This document shows positions 55,094 to 64,000 of a DNA stretch of 64,000 nucleotides, in pieces. The DNA comes from Acidobacteriales bacterium 59-55 (GTDB lineage Bacteria > Acidobacteriota > Terriglobia > Terriglobales > Acidobacteriaceae), in assembly GCA_001897435.1 (NCBI GenBank), contig MKSV01000007.1, forward strand, positions 186,001-250,000, in the 5' to 3' direction. Position 1 is the stretch's first letter. Each line of letters begins with the position of its first letter. The notes under the pieces were generated by a model. That model did not search any database and had not been told where the DNA came from. It was given only the letters and a program-made list of their open reading frames with translations. Made by a program: the position numbers and the translations under genes.

Positions 55094-56007
55094 TGCGCGT
55101 GGCAGACAATGTCGTCGACCTGGTGGGGCGGACGCCGATGGTGCGGTTGGGGCGGCTGAGCCCGCCGGGCGGTGCTGAGATATGGGCCAAACTGGAATTT
55201 CTGAATCCGGGCGGCAGCATCAAGGATCGTGCCGCACTAGGAATCGTTCTGGACGCGGAGCGGCGGGGAGTCCTGCGGGCCGGTTCGACGATCGTTGAGG
55301 CGACGGCGGGAAATACCGGCGTGGGGCTGGCGCTGATCGGCGTCAACCGCAGATACAAGGTGATGCTGTACGTGCCGGAGGGGTTTGCCGAGGAGAAGTG
55401 CATCCTGATGCGAGGGCTGGGCGCGACGGTGGTTCGCACACCGGAGGCCGAAGGGATTGCAGGGGCAATTCGACGAGCATTGCAATTTGAGCGGGAGACC
55501 GAGGGAGCATTCGCCGCGCTGCAGTTCGAGAATCCGGCGAATCCGGACTTCCATGAGCAGACCACGGCGGCGGAGATATGGGAGCAGATGGGAGGTCGCG
55601 TCGATGCGTGGGTCGCCGGAGTTGGATCGGCGGGAACCTTTACCGGAGTCGCCCGGTTCTTAAAGAAGCGGCGGCCGTCGGTGGTCAATGTCGCCGTAGA
55701 ACCGCAGGGAAGCGTGTTGCAGGGAGGTTTACCGGGACGCCACAAGGTCGAGGGAATCGGCGTGTCGTTTGTGCCGGTCACCTTCGACCGTAACGTATGC
55801 GACCGAATTATCAAGGTAATGGATGACTCCGCGTTTGCGATGGTGAAACGACTGGCGGCGGAAGAGGGAATCTTTGCGGGGTCGAGCGCCGGGGCCATGG
55901 TGTATGCGGCGGTGGAAATTGCCCAGGAACTGGGCGCGGGAAAGCGGGTGGTAACCGTGATTCCGGATTCAGCGGAACGGTATTTAAGTAAGGGAATCCT
56001 TGAGTGA
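55093..56007 (+). CDS. Cysteine synthase/cystathionine beta-synthase-like PLP enzyme
   Basis: The 304-residue fold-type II PLP enzyme has the lysine motif LEFLNPGGSIKDRAAL, the substrate loop EATAGNTGVGLALIG, the phosphate-binding GVGSAGTFTG and FAGSSAGAM near the C-terminus. It probably makes cysteine from O-acetylserine or O-phosphoserine, or acts as a cystathionine beta-synthase when paired with the next gene. It starts in the stop codon of the second VWFA gene. A trans-sulphuration enzyme follows 30 nt downstream. Confidence 0.88.
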   Translation: MRVADNVVDLVGRTPMVRLGRLSPPGGAEIWAKLEFLNPGGSIKDRAALGIVLDAERRGVLRAGSTIVEATAGNTGVGLALIGVNRRYKVMLYVPEGFAEEKCILMRGLGATVVRTPEAEGIAGAIRRALQFERETEGAFAALQFENPANPDFHEQTTAAEIWEQMGGRVDAWVAGVGSAGTFTGVARFLKKRRPSVVNVAVEPQGSVLQGGLPGRHKVEGIGVSFVPVTFDRNVCDRIIKVMDDSAFAMVKRLAAEEGIFAGSSAGAMVYAAVEIAQELGAGKRVVTVIPDSAERYLSKGILE

Positions 56008-56037
56008 AGAGTTTTCAGGGAGAGGGAGTGAAGGCGG

Positions 56038-57198
56038 ATGGCTGAGGCGAAGAAGCACGGATTTGCGACGCGGGCGATCCACGACGGGCAGGCGCCGGAT
56101 GAGTTGACGGGTGCCGTGAATGTGCCGATCTACCTGACTTCGACGTATCAGCAGGAAGAGATTGGCAGGAACAAAGGATATGAATATGCGCGGTTGACGA
56201 ACCCGACGCGCGACGCGCTGGAGGAGAGCTTGTGCTCGCTCGAAGGCGGGACGAGCGCACATGCGTTTGCCAGCGGCATGGCTGCGATTACGGCGATGTG
56301 CACCATGATGAAGATGGGCGACCATGTGGTGTGCTCGGACAACGTCTATGGTGGGACGGCGCGGATGTTCGACAAGGTAATGGCGAACTATGGGCTAACC
56401 TTCACCTATGTTGATACCAGCGAGGCGGAGAAGGTAGCGGCGGCAATTCGACCGGAGACGAAGCTGGTGCATATTGAGACGCCTACCAATCCGATGATGG
56501 GGATTACGGATATTCGCGCGGTGGCTGACATCTGCCATGCGCATGGCGTGGAGTTGAGCGTCGATAACACCTTTCTGTCGCCCTATTTACAGCAGCCAAT
56601 CGCGCTGGGCGCGGATATCGTCATGCATTCGACGACCAAGTTCCTCAATGGACACTCTGACGGCCTGGGCGGCGTTCTGGTCTGCACGAAGCCGGAGCAG
56701 GCGGAGCGCTTCCGGTTTGTGCAGAAGTGCACGGGCGGGATTTTGTCGCCGTTCGAGAGCTATCTGCTGCTACGCGGGGTCAAGACACTGGCCGTTCGAA
56801 TGAAACAGCATGATGCCAATGGTCGGGCGGTTGCCAACTTCCTGAATGGGCACAGGGCGGTGAAGCGGGTCTTCTATCCGGGGCTGGCGGAACATCCGCA
56901 GCACGAGCTGGCGAAGCGTCAGCAGAGCGGATTTGGGTCGATGCTCTCGATGGACCTGGGCACGCTGGAGCGGGCGAATCTCTTTGCGAAGTCGCTCGGG
57001 CTGTGCTATCTGGCAGAGAGCCTGGGCGGGGTCGAGACGCTCATCTGCCACCCGGCCAGCATGACTCACGCGGCGATAGGTGCCGAAGGACGAGCGCGGC
57101 TGGGCATCACCGATGGGCTGATCCGCGTCAGCGTCGGGATTGAAGATGTGGAGGACATTGTGGCCGATCTGGGGCAGGCGTTAGCCCGGCTGGGTTAA
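56038..57198 (+). CDS. Cystathionine gamma-synthase/lyase family PLP enzyme
   Basis: The 386-residue enzyme belongs to the Cys/Met metabolism PLP family: GFATRAIHDGQAPDE, YEYARLTNPTRDALE, SDNVYGGTARMFDKV, the PLP lysine in HSTTKFLNGHSDGLGG and the C-terminal LAESLGGVETLICHPASMTH. Together with the adjacent cysteine synthase-like gene it suggests a reverse trans-sulphuration pair (homocysteine to cystathionine to cysteine), although gamma-synthase activity in the forward direction is equally compatible. GGGAGTGAAGG precedes the ATG. A 219-nt gap with a weak 7-bp hairpin (57234-57253) follows. Confidence 0.9.
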   Translation: MAEAKKHGFATRAIHDGQAPDELTGAVNVPIYLTSTYQQEEIGRNKGYEYARLTNPTRDALEESLCSLEGGTSAHAFASGMAAITAMCTMMKMGDHVVCSDNVYGGTARMFDKVMANYGLTFTYVDTSEAEKVAAAIRPETKLVHIETPTNPMMGITDIRAVADICHAHGVELSVDNTFLSPYLQQPIALGADIVMHSTTKFLNGHSDGLGGVLVCTKPEQAERFRFVQKCTGGILSPFESYLLLRGVKTLAVRMKQHDANGRAVANFLNGHRAVKRVFYPGLAEHPQHELAKRQQSGFGSMLSMDLGTLERANLFAKSLGLCYLAESLGGVETLICHPASMTHAAIGAEGRARLGITDGLIRVSVGIEDVEDIVADLGQALARLG

Positions 57199-57417
57199 AT
57201 CGAGGTGTCCAGAGAGCAGAGTGCCTATGTCTTCTTTAGCTTCAGCGCTAAAGTCCCCTCAGGATTAAGTACTTCTATTTCTTGGGCATGGAGAGTAAGC
57301 GATATCGATGCCTGCATTTCGTGAAATTACTCGGGATTATGGTTGAACCACTTTCGCAACTCGCTGCTTGAGGTTGATCCTTCAATCTAGTCCTGGCGAT
57401 TGCTGCGCCTGCCGCCC

Positions 57418-58446
57418 CTAATGATCCTTCTGGTTCTTGCAGCCGCACGATTCACGAACGACCAATTTCACGGGGAGGACCGTTCTGATGGTGGAAGTCG
57501 AGGCTTCACTCTTGATCTTTTGCAGCAGCAGGCGTGCAGAGGTGCGCCCGAGTTCCGCCGCGGGTTGACGCACGGTCGTTACGGGAGGCTTCAGCAGGGT
57601 GTAGAAGTCAACATCGTCGAAGCCGACCAGAGCCACGTCCCTGGGTACCTCGATCCTGAGAGCTCGGAGGGTCTTGATGACGCAGATGGTACAGGCGTTG
57701 TTTGCCGTAAACAACGCATCGGGGCGGTCCGCCGAGTCGAAAAGCGCCGATAAAACACTCTTTGCGGTTGCTTCATTCGACAACATCAGCTTTTTTGGGG
57801 AAAGCTTTTCCTGTCGCATGCGCTCTTCATAGCCTGCGATGCGCTCTCGAACCGGCCGCAGGTGGGAGTTCATCACAAGACAAACGATCTTTTTGTGGCC
57901 ATGACCGATGAGGTGTTCCACTGCCATCCGCGCCCCGACACGGTTTTCGACCTCGACCGAGTCGGTGAGAACCGCTTCGGAGGGGCGATCGATGGTGACA
58001 ATGGGAGTTGATCCCGAAGCCAATCTTTTCAGGTACTTGCTGTGGCTGTCTGCCGGGACAAGCAGAATGCCGTCGACTGGGTGGCTCGCCATCTCTTCGA
58101 CCTGTGCTTCCTCAATGGAGGAGGTGCCATTGGACGCTGCCAGCCAGACTAGGTAGCCGGCCTGACGCGCGGTGTCCTGAATGGCGTGACTGACGACGGA
58201 AAAGAAGCTGTCCGCGAGATCGGGGACGATCAGGCCGATGGATTTTGACGACTGCCCTGTCAGGATGCGGGCGGCGCGATTGGGACGATATCCCAACTGC
58301 CGTATCGCTGCGTGAACCTTTTTTGCTGTTTCGGCGGCCACATAGGGGTGGCCGTTAATCGTTCGGGAGACGGTCATCGGACCGACTCCGGCAGCCCGTG
58401 CCACGTCGTCCAGGGTTGCTTTTTTGCTAGGGGGTGTCTTGCGCAC
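57418..58446 (-). CDS. LacI family transcriptional regulator
   Basis: The 342-residue protein has the LacI headpiece ATLDDVARAAGVGPMTVSRTI and the hinge RPNRAARILTG, then a periplasmic-binding-protein-like effector domain (IGLIVPDLADSFFSVVSHAI, VPRDVALVGFDDVDFYTLLKPP). It binds a DNA dyad and is released or recruited by a sugar. It starts at GTG and is divergent from the TonB-dependent receptor, so that receptor gene is its probable target, with the gluconolactonase-like gene downstream. The operator cannot be named with certainty. Confidence 0.92.
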   Translation of the reverse strand: MRKTPPSKKATLDDVARAAGVGPMTVSRTINGHPYVAAETAKKVHAAIRQLGYRPNRAARILTGQSSKSIGLIVPDLADSFFSVVSHAIQDTARQAGYLVWLAASNGTSSIEEAQVEEMASHPVDGILLVPADSHSKYLKRLASGSTPIVTIDRPSEAVLTDSVEVENRVGARMAVEHLIGHGHKKIVCLVMNSHLRPVRERIAGYEERMRQEKLSPKKLMLSNEATAKSVLSALFDSADRPDALFTANNACTICVIKTLRALRIEVPRDVALVGFDDVDFYTLLKPPVTTVRQPAAELGRTSARLLLQKIKSEASTSTIRTVLPVKLVVRESCGCKNQKDH

Positions 58447-58629
58447 AGGAGCCTTTTGACAATGTTTTATGAGAGGGCTAACACAGCATTCACAATACTA
58501 AACTTAGATTTCAACAGCTAAATGATTATTTTTTCATTGACATGGGGTGCTCCATCGGGCGAACATGATGCTCGTTGTGGTAACGCAATCATACGATAGT
58601 TAACATGCACTAAAATTTTGGAGGCAGGG

Positions 58630-61600
58630 ATGAAGAAAAAGTGGTTCGATGGCCGTCTCACGCTGCTGTTTGCCATGCTCTGCGCATTTGCGCTTGTGGC
58701 TCCGGTATTAGCTCAATCAGATAGTTCGTCGATCTCAGGCACGGTCACCGACTCGTCGGGCGCTGTGCTTCCCAATGCGAAGATCACAGTTCATAACAAC
58801 GCAACCGGCGCTGATCGTTCCCTTACCAGCAGCCAGGGCGGCGATTTTACCCTGACTAATCTTCCCTCGGGCGACTACAACATTCGTGCCGAGGCCGACG
58901 GCTTTCAGACGACGACGCTGACCAACGTGCATCTCGATCCGAGCATCGGTCGGCGTATCGATATCGCCCTGAAAGTCGGCACGGCCTCAACCGAGGTCAA
59001 TGTCGTGGCTGGCGCCAACACCGTGCAGACGGAGAGCGGATCGGTCGGACAGCTCATTACCCAACAGCAGGTCAAGAGCATTCAGCTCAATGGACGCAAC
59101 CCTATTTACCTCTCCCAGCTTGAGCCTGGCGTTGTGCGTGGCCAGTCGATGGCAGCCTTCAACTTTGGTCTCGACAACGGCATCAACGTCAATGGCGCGC
59201 GCTCTCAGGAGAGCGTAATCACCTACGACGGTGCGCCGATGGTGCGTACCCGCTCCAACGGCACCAGCGTTGGCGTCGCCGATGTGGATTCGACGTCTCA
59301 GATTCAGGTGCTGACCACCAGCTACCCGGCCGAGTATGGTCGTACTTCAGGCGGCCAGATCCGTATGATTCCCAAGAGCGGTACGAGCGACTTTCACGGC
59401 AGCGTCTTCGAGTACTTCCGCAATACTGCCCTGAACGCCAACACCTGGGCCCGCAACAACTCGGGTACCAAGCGGCAGGGCTTCCACTACAACCAGTTTG
59501 GCTGGAACCTGAATGGCCCCCTCTTCATTCCTGGCCACTTCAACAAGGATCATAAGAAGCTCTTCTTCCTGGTTGGACAGGAATGGACGCGGTACAACCA
59601 CGACGATCTCTCTCAGCAGAAGGTTCCAACGGCGCTGATGCGCACGGGCAACTTCAGTGAACTGCTCGGACCCAACATCTTCTACAGCAAGCCCGTGCAG
59701 CTTGTGAACCCGAATACGGGTCTGGCCTGCCCTAACAACGACTTCAGCGACGGGAAGTGCGGTATTGCCCTCAGTCCCAACGGAATCGGATTGCTCAATG
59801 CCTATCCTCTGCCATCGGCGGCGCAAACCTCAACCAATAACTGGATTGACTCGGCACCCTACACCGAGAAGCAGCGCAAAGACTCCGTCGTCATCGACTT
59901 TGTTCCCACCGAGGCGCATCACTTCCGCTTCAGCCTGCTGAACTACAACTACGACGACTACGAGCCGCACTTCGGCAACTTCAACCTCAATCCTCGTATC
60001 TTCCACCGTCCGAACCAGATCGGTGTCTTCCACTACACCTGGACTGTCAGCCCCACGATGGTCAACGATGCTTATGTCTCGGGCGCGGCGGACCACGTCA
60101 CCATCGGCATCGACACCTCGTCGGGCCGCTACGACCGTACCAAGTACGGTATCAACTATCCTTACCTTTATGGGGCCGCAAGCAAGGTGGTTCCCAACAA
60201 GATTCCGACCGTTCAGCTCAACAACTTTGGAACGCTTGACGGCGGTCCGTATCCCTCGCGCTCCGGCGGCATCGTCTATGACTTTGGTGACACCCTCACC
60301 AAGGTCTGGGGCAACCACACGATCAAGATTGGCGGTCTGTGGGAGTATGCCGGTGAGAACAACTATGACCAGATCAGCGTAGACAATACGCGGCCCGGTA
60401 CGACCAACAATCAGAACGGCTTGTTCGTCTTTACCGATAACCGCGGCGGTGGCCCGACGACCAAGGCGGGCATAGCGAACGTGGCACTCGGTCTCTTTGA
60501 CACTTATGGCGAGATCGGTACGCGCTCCTACACGCTGTTCCGAGGCAACATGTTCGAGGGCTTCGCGCAGGACCAGTGGCGCGTCAACCCGAAGCTCGTG
60601 CTCGAGTACGGCATTCGCTACAGCGTCATGACTCCGTACCATGCGCTCTGGGGCAACCAGGCCTTCTTCAGCGAGAAGGACTATGATCCATCGCTTGCTC
60701 CTACGGTGGATCCCACCACGGGCTTCCTCACCGGCGGAGATCCTCTGAACGGCGTCGTTATCCCGGGCAGCGGCTTTCCCAGCAAGGCAAAGGGACATGT
60801 GCCCGATGCCATCCTCGAGAATGGCTACAAGCGTCTCTTCCGCGGGTATAGCACAGGCTACTCTCCCACCGTCTACAGCGACATTCAGCCGCGCTTCGGC
60901 TTTGCCTACCAGGTGACGCCGGGTACGGTCATCCGCGCCGGTGTCGGCCGCTACGTGCAGCGTCTCGGTATCAGCGATACGGTTCACGTTGGCGGCAACG
61001 CTCCGTTCCAGCCCGCGTCGAACGTTACCCTCGGCAGTGTCGACAACCCGGGCGGCGTAGGCATCAACTCCACCCCGCTCGCCTTCACCTCTCACTCCTA
61101 CACGTATCCCAGCCCCGAAGCCTGGGGATGGAACCTGACCATGGAGCAGGAGTTCCAGAAGATCGGCGTCTTTACCCTGAGCTACGTTGGCCGTCGCGGC
61201 TACCATCTCGAGCAGTTGGCGAATGTCAACCAGTTGCCGCTGGGAACCAGGAATCTCCCGGAAAACAAGGGTATCAACCCGGATGCGCTGCGTCCATACA
61301 AGGGCTACTCCACCATTATTGAAGCCCAGAATACGGGTGGATCGAACTATCACTCCCTGCAGGCAAACCTGAAGCGGCGTCTTAACCACGGCTTCCTCTT
61401 CGGAGTCGCCTACACCTGGTCGAAGAGCCTTGATTATGGATCGTCGAACGGCTTCAGCATCCCCAACGCAGCCAGCAACGCTGCCATGTATGGACCGAGC
61501 GACTTCGACACCCGCCATGTGCTGGTAACGAACTACGTCTGGGACATTCCGTACGGCACTCACGCCAGCAATCCGTTGGTTCGCACTCTCGTTGGCGACT

Positions 61601-62082
61601 GGCAGTTCTCCGGAACCATCCAGGCACAGTCAGGCCGTCCGCAGAGCGTCACGCGGAACCTCGACCAGGCTGGAGTCGGGCCGGGTTCGGGCAACCAGTT
61701 CTACATCCTCAATCACAACCCGGCCCTGCCTCACAAGTTCTCTGGCGGCAAGACTTCGGACCAGTGGTATGAGGGAGTAGGGTCGACCGCGTGGTCGCCC
61801 GCGCCGCTCAGCACCTTTGCTCCGCGTGGAATGCGTGGTAAGGTCTACGGTCCCGGCTTCAACAGCTTCAGCGCCGCACTCCAGAAGGGATTCCACATCA
61901 TTCCGAGCCACGAAAATCATCAATTGATCTTCAAGGCAGAAGCCTTCAACTACCTCAACCACCCCAACTGGGATAACCCCGACAACAACCCGACCAGCAG
62001 AACCTTTGGTCAGGTTACCGGAAAGGGCGGTACCTACTCGTCTGAACGGCAACTACAGTTCAGCCTGCGGTATGCGTTCTAA
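58630..62082 (+). CDS. TonB-dependent receptor, Oar-like, with carboxypeptidase-regulatory domain
   Basis: From ATG 58630 with GGAGG 6 nt upstream the protein is 1,150 residues; TTG 58618 is in frame but poor. It has a signal peptide (LLFAMLCAFALVAPVLAQ), a CarboxypepD_reg-like domain (SISGTVTDSSGAVLPNAKIT through DIALKVGTASTEVNV), a plug (GQLITQQQVKSIQLNGRNP, YDGAPMVRTRSNGT) and a large beta-barrel ending SLRYAF with a terminal aromatic. It should import a bulky nutrient, likely a polysaccharide fragment, across the outer membrane using TonB energy. Its divergent LacI neighbour suggests sugar control. Two terminators follow. Confidence 0.93.
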   Translation: MKKKWFDGRLTLLFAMLCAFALVAPVLAQSDSSSISGTVTDSSGAVLPNAKITVHNNATGADRSLTSSQGGDFTLTNLPSGDYNIRAEADGFQTTTLTNVHLDPSIGRRIDIALKVGTASTEVNVVAGANTVQTESGSVGQLITQQQVKSIQLNGRNPIYLSQLEPGVVRGQSMAAFNFGLDNGINVNGARSQESVITYDGAPMVRTRSNGTSVGVADVDSTSQIQVLTTSYPAEYGRTSGGQIRMIPKSGTSDFHGSVFEYFRNTALNANTWARNNSGTKRQGFHYNQFGWNLNGPLFIPGHFNKDHKKLFFLVGQEWTRYNHDDLSQQKVPTALMRTGNFSELLGPNIFYSKPVQLVNPNTGLACPNNDFSDGKCGIALSPNGIGLLNAYPLPSAAQTSTNNWIDSAPYTEKQRKDSVVIDFVPTEAHHFRFSLLNYNYDDYEPHFGNFNLNPRIFHRPNQIGVFHYTWTVSPTMVNDAYVSGAADHVTIGIDTSSGRYDRTKYGINYPYLYGAASKVVPNKIPTVQLNNFGTLDGGPYPSRSGGIVYDFGDTLTKVWGNHTIKIGGLWEYAGENNYDQISVDNTRPGTTNNQNGLFVFTDNRGGGPTTKAGIANVALGLFDTYGEIGTRSYTLFRGNMFEGFAQDQWRVNPKLVLEYGIRYSVMTPYHALWGNQAFFSEKDYDPSLAPTVDPTTGFLTGGDPLNGVVIPGSGFPSKAKGHVPDAILENGYKRLFRGYSTGYSPTVYSDIQPRFGFAYQVTPGTVIRAGVGRYVQRLGISDTVHVGGNAPFQPASNVTLGSVDNPGGVGINSTPLAFTSHSYTYPSPEAWGWNLTMEQEFQKIGVFTLSYVGRRGYHLEQLANVNQLPLGTRNLPENKGINPDALRPYKGYSTIIEAQNTGGSNYHSLQANLKRRLNHGFLFGVAYTWSKSLDYGSSNGFSIPNAASNAAMYGPSDFDTRHVLVTNYVWDIPYGTHASNPLVRTLVGDWQFSGTIQAQSGRPQSVTRNLDQAGVGPGSGNQFYILNHNPALPHKFSGGKTSDQWYEGVGSTAWSPAPLSTFAPRGMRGKVYGPGFNSFSAALQKGFHIIPSHENHQLIFKAEAFNYLNHPNWDNPDNNPTSRTFGQVTGKGGTYSSERQLQFSLRYAF

Positions 62083-62094
62083 CGTCATACTCCG

Positions 62095-62131
62095 ATGCGG
62101 CTTGCCTGATGCTAGGCAAGCCGCATTTTTT
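62095..62131 (+). terminator. First terminator after the TonB receptor
   Basis: ATGCGGCTTGCCT and AGGCAAGCCGCAT form a 13-bp perfect stem with a 6-nt loop, followed directly by TTTTTT, 12 nt after the stop codon. Confidence 0.92.
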
Positions 62132-62145
62132 CTGAATGATGAGAT

Positions 62146-62176
62146 TCCACACAAGCCTGAATGTGTGGATTTTTTC
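62146..62176 (+). terminator. Second, tandem terminator
   Basis: TCCACAC and GTGTGGA flank a 10-nt loop, followed by seven T residues and CTTTT. It lies 15 nt after the first terminator. The remainder of the gap to the gluconolactonase gene (62177-62397) shows no frame or further structure I can support. Confidence 0.65.
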
Positions 62177-62397
62177 TTTTAAGACTGTTGTTTGCGTAGA
62201 TATCCGAAAGAACGATTCGTGTCATTTTGTTTCATGCGTGGGTTCAGCCCAAACTCAGGGGGAATGGCGACTTCTTGACCCCTCCATGTCCGATAGTGAG
62301 TCACAGCATCGCAGTGTCTCGCAGGAGTAGGGACGTGGCCTTCCGATTACGAGGAAAATAAGGCACACTGGTACACCACAGGGAAAAGGAGACTGCC

Positions 62398-63507
62398 ATG
62401 GTCTACGGGAGAGGGATGTTACTGCTGGGCGCTGCCTCGATACTGCTGGCGGGCGGAGGAGGTAGGAGCCTGCACCTATCTACGGAAAACGGCTTGAGTG
62501 CCGCGCAAGTGCATTCGGCCTCCAGCATGTCGGCTGTGCCGCTCAAGGTGGAGAAACTGGACCCGGCGCTGGATCAGATCATTCCCGCCGACGCGAGACT
62601 GCAACAGGTCGCCGACGGCTTCAAATGGACCGAAGGCCCTGTCTGGATTTCCTCCGGGTATCTTCTCTTTGCGGAGATTTCGAGCAACAGCATCCGCAAG
62701 CTGACTCCGGATGGCCATGTCAGCATCTTCATGCAGCCCAGCGGATACAAAGGGACTGCACCCTACGGCGGACCCGAGCCGGGATCGAACGGGATGACCC
62801 TCGACCGGCGCGGTCGCCTCACGGTGGCCGGCCATGCGCAGCGTGACGTGTGGCGGTTAGAGTCGCTCGATCCCCATGCCCAGGTCACGATTCTGGCCGA
62901 CAGCTATCAGGGCAAAAAGCTCAATAGCCCGAACGATCTCGTGTACAGGTCTGACGGGTCGCTTTATTTCACCGATCCCCCCTACGGTCTGCGCACCCAG
63001 AGCGATAAAGATCCGGCAAAGGAGTTGAACTTTAATGGTGTCTACCGGATACCCGGAGCAGCAGCGCAGAAGCCGGGGAGTGAACCGCATCGTTCGCAGC
63101 TCCAGCTTTTAATTAAAGATCTCCCGCGGCCCAACGGTATCGCTTTCTCGCCGGATGAGAAGTTTCTCTATGTCGATAGCTCAGGGCCTGAAAAGCTATG
63201 GATGCGCTATCCGGTTAGGACGGACGGTTCTCTTGGCGCGGGCAAGGTTTTCTTTGACGCAAGCTCCGATACCAGGCCAGGTGGCCCGGACGGAATCAAG
63301 ATCGATGTAAAGGGAAATGTCTATAGCACCGGCCCCGGAGGGATCTGGATCTTTTCTCCTAACGGCAAGCACCTGGGGACGATTTTGCTGCCGGCAGTCG
63401 CTGGGAACTTTGCCTGGGGCGGAGCCGATCACCGAACGCTCTACATCACGATGGGGAGCAGCGTGCAACGGGTTCAATTGAAGATCGCGGGCCTTCGCGC
63501 ACGCTAG
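62398..63507 (+). CDS. Secreted SMP-30/gluconolactonase-like protein
   Basis: The 369-residue protein has an N-terminal hydrophobic segment (MLLLGAASILLAGGGG) and an SMP-30/LRE beta-propeller: FKWTEGPVWISSGYLLFAEI with the metal-ligand Glu, KLNSPNDLVYRSDGSLYFTDP with the catalytic Asn/Asp, LPRPNGIAFSPDEKFLYV and GPDGIKIDVKGNVYSTG. Such enzymes hydrolyse sugar lactones. AAGGAG precedes the ATG. It follows the TonB receptor and tandem terminators, so it has its own promoter but may share the sugar function. Confidence 0.88.
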   Translation: MVYGRGMLLLGAASILLAGGGGRSLHLSTENGLSAAQVHSASSMSAVPLKVEKLDPALDQIIPADARLQQVADGFKWTEGPVWISSGYLLFAEISSNSIRKLTPDGHVSIFMQPSGYKGTAPYGGPEPGSNGMTLDRRGRLTVAGHAQRDVWRLESLDPHAQVTILADSYQGKKLNSPNDLVYRSDGSLYFTDPPYGLRTQSDKDPAKELNFNGVYRIPGAAAQKPGSEPHRSQLQLLIKDLPRPNGIAFSPDEKFLYVDSSGPEKLWMRYPVRTDGSLGAGKVFFDASSDTRPGGPDGIKIDVKGNVYSTGPGGIWIFSPNGKHLGTILLPAVAGNFAWGGADHRTLYITMGSSVQRVQLKIAGLRAR

Positions 63508-63552
63508 GCGCGCTCGAAACCGATTCTCGTTTGAGTAAGCCTTGGAGGGAAT

Positions 63553-63993
63553 ATGAGTCGAATCAGATTTGAGACATGGGTATTGTTTGCGGCCTTTTTG
63601 GGCAGCACGCTGGCCCTGGCTGCCGGTCCCCGTCAGTGGCAGAGCGGCAAGCTGATGGATACCGAGCAGCAGAAGGTGACGGAAGGAAGCACCACAACCT
63701 ACCATACGGACAGCGAAACAAAGTACAAAAATGGCAAGACCAATCATTCTAAGGATGCAACGGCGAGGACGACCGACGATGTGGATACCTATGAGGTCTA
63801 TACCATCCTGGGACCGGACAAGACCTATGTCGCTCGCGAAAAGCTTCTGTTTCCATGGTCAAAGCCGGCGAATGTCACGGTCGGGGCCGAGATCAAATTT
63901 GCCGTTGAAGGCAAGCGTCTTTATATCCTGGGCGACGATCAGAAAGAGCACAAGGCCTCCGTTGTAAAGATTAGCGTCAACCAGAAGGAATAG
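63553..63993 (+). CDS. Secreted hypothetical protein
   Basis: The 146-residue protein has a signal peptide (WVLFAAFLGSTLALAAG) and a beta-rich mature region: WQSGKLMDTEQQKVTEGST, DDVDTYEVYTILGPDKTYVA, PANVTVGAEIKFAVEGKRLYI and ending KASVVKISVNQKE. I recognise no named family; similar small secreted proteins are widespread in this phylum. GGAGGG lies 4 to 8 nt before the ATG. It follows the gluconolactonase-like gene by 45 nt, so co-transcription is possible. The stop lies 8 nt before the window ends. Confidence 0.75.
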   Translation: MSRIRFETWVLFAAFLGSTLALAAGPRQWQSGKLMDTEQQKVTEGSTTTYHTDSETKYKNGKTNHSKDATARTTDDVDTYEVYTILGPDKTYVAREKLLFPWSKPANVTVGAEIKFAVEGKRLYILGDDQKEHKASVVKISVNQKE

Positions 63994-64000
63994 GTCGTAG

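Noticed and set aside
57234..57253. CTTTAGC/GCTAAAG hairpin as terminator of the trans-sulphuration operon
   Set aside because: Only 7 bp with no T tract; too weak to list as a terminator.
59830..61563. A 577-codon minus-strand open frame inside the TonB receptor gene
   Set aside because: The plus-strand receptor is unmistakable, and the antisense translation has no domain and no ribosome site.

Overview
The window looks like a chromosomal segment of an Acidobacteriota bacterium, most likely the Acidobacteriaceae (Terriglobus, Granulicella or Edaphobacter type). This is inferred from GC-rich coding DNA, an Oar-like TonB-dependent receptor with an N-terminal carboxypeptidase-regulatory domain, paired secreted VWFA-domain proteins, Tat-exported Gfo/Idh/MocA oxidoreductases, and the block lptCA-lptB-rpoN-hpf-rapZ-msbA-yicC-gmk-rpoZ-udg. 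Most of the window is ordinary core genome. I see no prophage, transposase, CRISPR array, rRNA or tRNA.

Layout. 1-7.5 kb: a sugar and small-molecule catabolic region with a Tat-type amidohydrolase cut by the left edge, an APC permease, a 2-hydroxyacid dehydrogenase, KbaZ/GatZ, AgaS and a divergent PfkB kinase. 7.6-11.8 kb: a secreted hypothetical, a small zinc ribbon, a guanidine-modifying-fold protein that lacks its catalytic Cys, pyrF and a hypothetical. 11.9-23.4 kb: a co-directional housekeeping run covering LPS transport (fused LptC/LptA-like protein, LptB, MsbA), sigma-54, ribosome hibernation, RapZ, YicC, guanylate kinase, RNA polymerase omega and a family-4 uracil-DNA glycosylase. 23.4-30.6 kb: RNase T2 lipoprotein, SDR, Tat Gfo/Idh plus FG-GAP protein, PriA and HU. 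30.8-37.1 kb: dCTP deaminase, a LuxR-type regulator with a degenerate receiver, a regulatory intergenic region, a SYLF protein, LpxL-like and LpxD-like lipid A enzymes, a MobB-like P-loop protein, DoxX and an ABC ATPase.

37.2-46.5 kb: secreted hypotheticals, a second Tat Gfo/Idh, groES-groEL behind a CIRCE operator and a sigma-70-like promoter, an SDR, a CpsB-type phosphatase, purQ, a GH13 amylase and a half-length AI-2E permease. 46.5-52.6 kb: a 110-bp terminal-inverted-repeat element, a diguanylate cyclase, an EVE protein, a 37-residue membrane peptide, an overlapping amidase-GerMN-murI peptidoglycan operon, an 18-bp near-perfect palindrome and a DUF1015 protein. 52.8-57.2 kb: two VWFA proteins overlapping a cysteine synthase, followed by a cystathionine synthase/lyase. 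57.4-64 kb: a LacI regulator divergent from a 1,150-residue TonB receptor with tandem terminators, a gluconolactonase-like protein and a small secreted protein.

The main biological themes are cell-envelope construction (Lpt, MsbA, LpxL, LpxD, MurI, amidase), carbohydrate uptake and turnover (AgaS/KbaZ/PfkB; LacI/TonB/SMP-30) and heat-shock control by HrcA/CIRCE. The best candidates for something new are modest: a possible small RNA or attenuator with tandem operator-like repeats at 32.1-32.3 kb, the Cys-to-Ser amidinotransferase-fold protein, the 46.5-kb inverted-repeat element and the unlisted 37-residue membrane peptide. I did not find a clearly novel multi-gene system.
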